Shown here one piece after another: positions 61,287-64,000 of a stretch of DNA of 64,000 nt. Below the pieces are notes generated by a model that saw only the letters and a program-made list of their open reading frames with translations, searched no databases and was not told the origin of the DNA. Within the stretch, counting starts at the first letter, position 1. The number at the start of each line of letters is the position of its first letter. Location of the stretch: positions 1,237,001-1,301,000 of the forward strand of contig NZ_LT222319.1 of NCBI RefSeq assembly GCF_900074915.1, written 5' to 3'. Source of the DNA: Pseudomonas cerasi (GTDB lineage Bacteria; Pseudomonadota; Gammaproteobacteria; Pseudomonadales; Pseudomonadaceae). Made by a program: the position numbers and the translations under genes.

Positions 61287-62392
61287 CAGGCAAGCCCCTC
61301 GTATAGTTGCTTCTGTTCCTTATGCGTAAGCTCGGCCATCAGCGTGAGTAGATTATTCAGCGCGGCCTGGCGGCTTTTCAGGTCCCGCCAGAGCAGGATC
61401 GGCAGTTGCATCAGCATCGGCCGCAGGCCATTGAGAAACGCCAACTGGTGTTCGAGTTTGTTGCCCCCGATGTGCTGGGTCAGCTGCAAGGTCTGATTCA
61501 CGTTCATGCCATTGGCCGTCAGGGTCAGCATGTGTTTGAGGAAGGCCGGAGGGTCCACGGTCAGTTTGGGATTCTTTTTGCGCATGCGTCCCAGCAGGTG
61601 TTCGCACCCGCGCAGCAACGTAGTGACATGGCGCGCGGTGGTCAGGCCATGCATCAGCGTGCGCAGCTGTTCATGGGAAGCCGACGGGGTAATCGCCGAA
61701 AGATCGTCGGCGATGGCTCTACGCATGTCGCGCAGATTCAGGTCGAACTCGCCGGGTTCCTGTTGCTCGCCAATCAGGGCTTCGATCAAACCCGTGACGT
61801 TGGGTTGTCCCGACACCGCTACGCCATACAGATTGCGCAAGGCAGTGCGGCGCTTGTTATCGATGTTCTGGCGCCCGAAGGCTCTTGCGGTATTGATACC
61901 GGCGCGCGCGCGCGGACCGAATCGGCGGCGCAGATGTTTAAGCGTCTGGGTCAGCGCTGCATATTCTTCTTCAGCCCCATCGTCTTCTGCCTGTTTGCGC
62001 GCTGCCTGCAACACAACGTGAGCCTTGGCAGCGTCGCCGTCAGCGAATTCCAGAACCTGTTCCAGATCTGCGTCGTTGTCCTGCAGCAGTTTTTTGCGCA
62101 GCAGTCTGGCGGCGTTATCCAGCCCGGTGTCGCTGGTGCTCATCAGCAACTGATAAAGCTCGCCCAGTTTGACGGCCCGCGACTGCAACGCGTTCCTGCT
62201 CGCGATCAGCTCTCGCTCACGCAGTATCCGGCTGTGCTGCACCAGCGCTGCGGCGAAGCGCGAGACCTGCAGTGACGAGGTGCCTTTTTCATCAGGCAAC
62301 CCGCTGCCGGGAATCGCTCGCGCAGCCGGTGTGATGGCGCGGATTGGCGCTACCGGACGAATGGGTAATGTAGGCGGGGCGACGATTTTCAT
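61286..62392 (-). CDS. hrpJ: HrpJ, gatekeeper/secretion control protein (SctW)
   Basis: This 368-residue SctW/YopN-like gatekeeper has a Pro/Ile-rich N-terminus (MKIVAPPTLPIRPVAPIRAITP). Helical repeats follow, including GELYQLLMSTSDTGLDNAARLLRKKLLQDNDADLEQVLEFADGD and the C-terminal TyeA-like segment ending LTHKEQKQLYEGLA. HrpJ controls harpin and effector release and is itself exported. The frame is open to an ATG at 62527. However, the hrp box lies at 62422-62450, inside that extension, so the true start must be downstream, at the ATG at 62392. It heads the twelve-gene hrpJ-hrcU operon. Confidence 0.95.
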   Translation of the reverse strand: MKIVAPPTLPIRPVAPIRAITPAARAIPGSGLPDEKGTSSLQVSRFAAALVQHSRILRERELIASRNALQSRAVKLGELYQLLMSTSDTGLDNAARLLRKKLLQDNDADLEQVLEFADGDAAKAHVVLQAARKQAEDDGAEEEYAALTQTLKHLRRRFGPRARAGINTARAFGRQNIDNKRRTALRNLYGVAVSGQPNVTGLIEALIGEQQEPGEFDLNLRDMRRAIADDLSAITPSASHEQLRTLMHGLTTARHVTTLLRGCEHLLGRMRKKNPKLTVDPPAFLKHMLTLTANGMNVNQTLQLTQHIGGNKLEHQLAFLNGLRPMLMQLPILLWRDLKSRQAALNNLLTLMAELTHKEQKQLYEGLA

Positions 62393-62421
62393 AGGACGAT
62401 TCTGGGCCTGGTCATGACCGC

Positions 62422-62450
62422 TGAGTGGGTCATTGACGCGGTTCGGTTCC
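62422..62450 (-). promoter_or_regulatory. hrp box upstream of hrpJ operon
   Basis: On the minus strand GGAACC (62450-62445) and CCACTCA (62428-62422) are separated by 16 bases, a full consensus match 29 bases before the hrpJ ATG. It drives the operon from hrpJ to hrcU. Confidence 0.93.
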
Positions 62451-62584
62451 CTGGTGCCGAAGGCTTGTGCGTTTGTGCCAAAAGCTGCAGAGCCAAAAAC
62501 CGTGTTGCGCAAAAAAATGTATTTCAAAGAATTTCAAATTTTGAAATAGTCTTATAAAACAGATAGTTATAAATATTTTTTGGC

Positions 62585-62600
62585 TGGCATGGTTATCGCT
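62585..62600 (+). promoter_or_regulatory. sigma-54 promoter of hrpL
   Basis: TGGCAT-N5-TCGCT places GG at 62586-62587 and GC at 62598-62599 with ten bases between, the required -24/-12 geometry. It lies 35 bases before the hrpL ATG. HrpR and HrpS, encoded 20 kb away in the window, are the sigma-54 activators expected to act here. The AT-rich stretch at 62520-62580 just upstream could bend or bind IHF. Confidence 0.85.
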
Positions 62601-62634
62601 ATAGGGCTTGCACTCCATCAAATGAGGCAAGCCC

Positions 62635-63189
62635 ATGCTCCCGAATCTTGTGATCCTTGATGTAACCGAACCACGCAAACCATCCTCGTCCGCTGGTATT
62701 CGTCAATTGACGGCCGATCAGATCCAGATGCTCAGGGCGTTCATTCAGAAGCGGGTAAAGAACGCCGATGATGTGGATGACATCCTGCAGTGTGTGTTTC
62801 TCGAAGCGTTACGCAATGAGCACAAGTTTCAGCACGCCAGCAAACCGCAAACCTGGTTGTGTGGCATTGCACTGAATCTGATCCGCAACCACTTCCGCAA
62901 AATGTATCGCCAGCCTTATCAGGAAAGCTGGGAAGACGACGTCCATACCGATCTGGAATGGCACGGCGATATTACTCATCAGGTAGACGGGCACCGGCAG
63001 TTGGCACGTGTCATAGAGGCCATCGATTGCTTGCCGACGAACATGCAGAAGGTCCTGGAAGTTTCGCTGGAAATGGACGGCAATTATCAGGAAACCGCCA
63101 ACACGCTGGGTGTCCCGATCGGCACCGTCCGCTCACGGTTGTCCCGGGCACGGGTGCAGCTCAAGCAACAGATAGACCCGTTTGCCTGA
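62635..63189 (+). CDS. hrpL: HrpL, ECF sigma factor
   Basis: This 184-residue ECF sigma factor recognises hrp boxes. Region 2 covers residues ~28-95 (MLRAFIQKRVKNADDVDDILQCVFLEALRN; then TWLCGIALNLIRNHFRKMY). Region 4 covers ~130-180 (LPTNMQKVLEVSLEMDGNYQETANTLGVPIGTVRSRLSRARVQLKQQ). No anti-sigma gene adjoins it, so control is at transcription by HrpR/HrpS. The ATG at 62635 has a modest GAGG ribosome-binding site. It is divergent from hrpJ and followed after 14 bases by the hrp box of hrpK. Confidence 0.97.
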   Translation: MLPNLVILDVTEPRKPSSSAGIRQLTADQIQMLRAFIQKRVKNADDVDDILQCVFLEALRNEHKFQHASKPQTWLCGIALNLIRNHFRKMYRQPYQESWEDDVHTDLEWHGDITHQVDGHRQLARVIEAIDCLPTNMQKVLEVSLEMDGNYQETANTLGVPIGTVRSRLSRARVQLKQQIDPFA

Positions 63190-63203
63190 GTGGTTATCTG
63201 TCT

Positions 63204-63231
63204 GGAACCAACTCGCACGCAAAACCACACA
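63204..63231 (+). promoter_or_regulatory. hrp box upstream of hrpK
   Basis: GGAACC at 63204 and CCACACA at 63225 are separated by 15 bases, a full consensus match 31 bases before the hrpK ATG and 14 bases after the hrpL stop. Confidence 0.92.
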
Positions 63232-63262
63232 GTTGCCATCCCTCACCACTTGGATGGCAACC

Positions 63263-64000
63263 ATGCGTATATCCAGTTCTCCCAGTCCTGCCCTCGGCAG
63301 CATCGTGAATCAACCCACCTCTGGCGAACTGGCTGCTGAGACGCCATTGGCCAAAGCCTCGCTCACGCAGAGCGGCGCAGGTGGTGGTCAGGCTTTTGTA
63401 CAGTTCGGCCAGGCCAACGACAGCCCATCGTCCTTTTCGGGAACCGAGCAAAGCGGCTCATCGCTGATGAGTCTGCTGACTCGCAGCAGCAGTAGCGAAA
63501 GTACCTCAAGCGTCGATCAGGACAGTGATCAGGTGTCCCCGATGACGTCGGTCTCGTCAACCGCGAGCGCGTCACCCACGGCGGCCTCCAACCCGGCGAA
63601 TGCACCGAGCGCGACCGATGCAGCGTTTCTCGATAACTCCGAATACTCTTCGCCCGAGGCGCTCAAGCGCTGGGAACCGATGGTTGCCAACCTGCCGCCC
63701 GAAGAGCGCGAGCAGGCCGCCAAAGAACTCAACCGGCCCATCGCCGCAGCCTGGATGGCCAGAGAGAATGGCCCCAACGCCGAAAAGGCGATGGCGTTCA
63801 TCAATGCCAATCCTGCGTTGAAGACGGCGGTCGACGTCGGCAAGGACGGTGGTAATGCAGATGGCAAAATCACCAACAAAGACCTCAAGGCGTTCGCCAA
63901 AAACATGGAGAAGGCGGCCGACAATGCCGACAAGGACGTGGCCAAGTACATGGAAGACAACCCCGGCGCCGATCCTCAATCCCTTGAAATGGTGCGCAGC
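63263..64000 (+). CDS. hrpK1: HrpK, type III translocator-like protein, 5' part
   Basis: The frame is open from the ATG at 63263 (MRISSSPSPALGSIVNQPTS) to the right edge, giving 246 residues of a longer protein. The first ~120 residues are extremely Ser/Thr/Gln-rich and low-complexity, as in secreted Hrp helper proteins. A helical, acidic region follows (EALKRWEPMVANLPPEEREQAAKELNRP; DGGNADGKITNKDLKAFAKNMEKAADNADKD). The latter contains an EF-hand-like DxGxADGKIT loop. HrpK is a type III-secreted helper with similarity to HrpF-type translocators of Xanthomonas. Position next to hrpL and its own hrp box support the call. No stop codon interrupts the frame to the edge. Confidence 0.92.
   Translation, partial: MRISSSPSPALGSIVNQPTSGELAAETPLAKASLTQSGAGGGQAFVQFGQANDSPSSFSGTEQSGSSLMSLLTRSSSSESTSSVDQDSDQVSPMTSVSSTASASPTAASNPANAPSATDAAFLDNSEYSSPEALKRWEPMVANLPPEEREQAAKELNRPIAAAWMARENGPNAEKAMAFINANPALKTAVDVGKDGGNADGKITNKDLKAFAKNMEKAADNADKDVAKYMEDNPGADPQSLEMVRS

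Noticed and set aside
62393..62527. Upstream start for hrpJ at 62527
   Set aside because: The hrp box at 62422-62450 lies within this extension, so it would not be in the mRNA. The ATG at 62392 gives the usual HrpJ length.

Overview
The window is chromosomal DNA of a fluorescent plant-associated Pseudomonas, almost certainly Pseudomonas syringae. The right 36 kb is the hrp/hrc (Hrc-Hrp1) type III secretion island with its conserved effector locus (CEL). HrpZ (342 codons, two GGGLGTP motifs) and the 108-residue HrpA are of the pv. syringae / phylogroup 2 type. That lineage call rests on remembered family sequences, not on a search.

Layout. (1) 1-975: 5' part of a minus-strand PAS/GGDEF signalling protein running off the left edge. 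(2) 1460-11952: an unbroken minus-strand run of eleven tightly packed genes, read from allophanate hydrolase (atzF) through a complete BMP-type ABC importer, a formamidase-like amidase, biuret hydrolase, a second isochorismatase-like hydrolase, an AtzH-like protein and a GntR regulator to a Nudix hydrolase. It looks like a nitrogen-scavenging operon for biuret or a biuret-yielding ureide. (3) 12-27 kb: ordinary metabolic and transport genes, including a frameshifted LysE exporter beside its Lrp regulator, an MFS sugar porter, a GST, a 112-113 bp tandem repeat, an OPT transporter, a carbohydrate cluster (SDR, MFS, split transketolase) next to a LysR gene, and a bestrophin-like channel at the island border. 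(4) 27.7-41.3 kb: the CEL, with hopAA1, hrpW1, shcM-hopM1, shcE, avrE1 and hrpH. (5) 42.4-64 kb: hrpR-hrpS; the hrpA-Z-B-hrcJ-hrpD-E operon; the hrpF-G-hrcC-hrpT-V operon; the converging hrpJ-hrcV-hrpQ-hrcN-hrpO-P-hrcQa-Qb-R-S-T-U operon; hrpL; and the start of hrpK.

Regulation can be followed in the sequence. HrpR and HrpS are sigma-54 activators without receiver domains. A GG-N10-GC sigma-54 promoter lies ahead of hrpL, the ECF sigma factor. Ten HrpL-type hrp boxes (GGAACC-N15/16-CCACNNA, some with one mismatch) stand before hopAA1, hrpW1, shcM, shcE, avrE1, hrpH, hrpA, hrpF, hrpJ and hrpK. They also settle the start codons of hrpJ and hrpH.

The most notable observations are that two CEL effectors are broken while the apparatus and avrE1 look intact: hopAA1 has an in-frame amber codon at position 106, and hopM1 has a frameshift near codon 190. 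Others are the biuret/ureide operon with two isochorismatase-like paralogues and a formamidase, an hrp box before shcE whose -10 motif fills the loop of an 8-bp hairpin, and an unexplained coding remnant between hrcU and hrpV.
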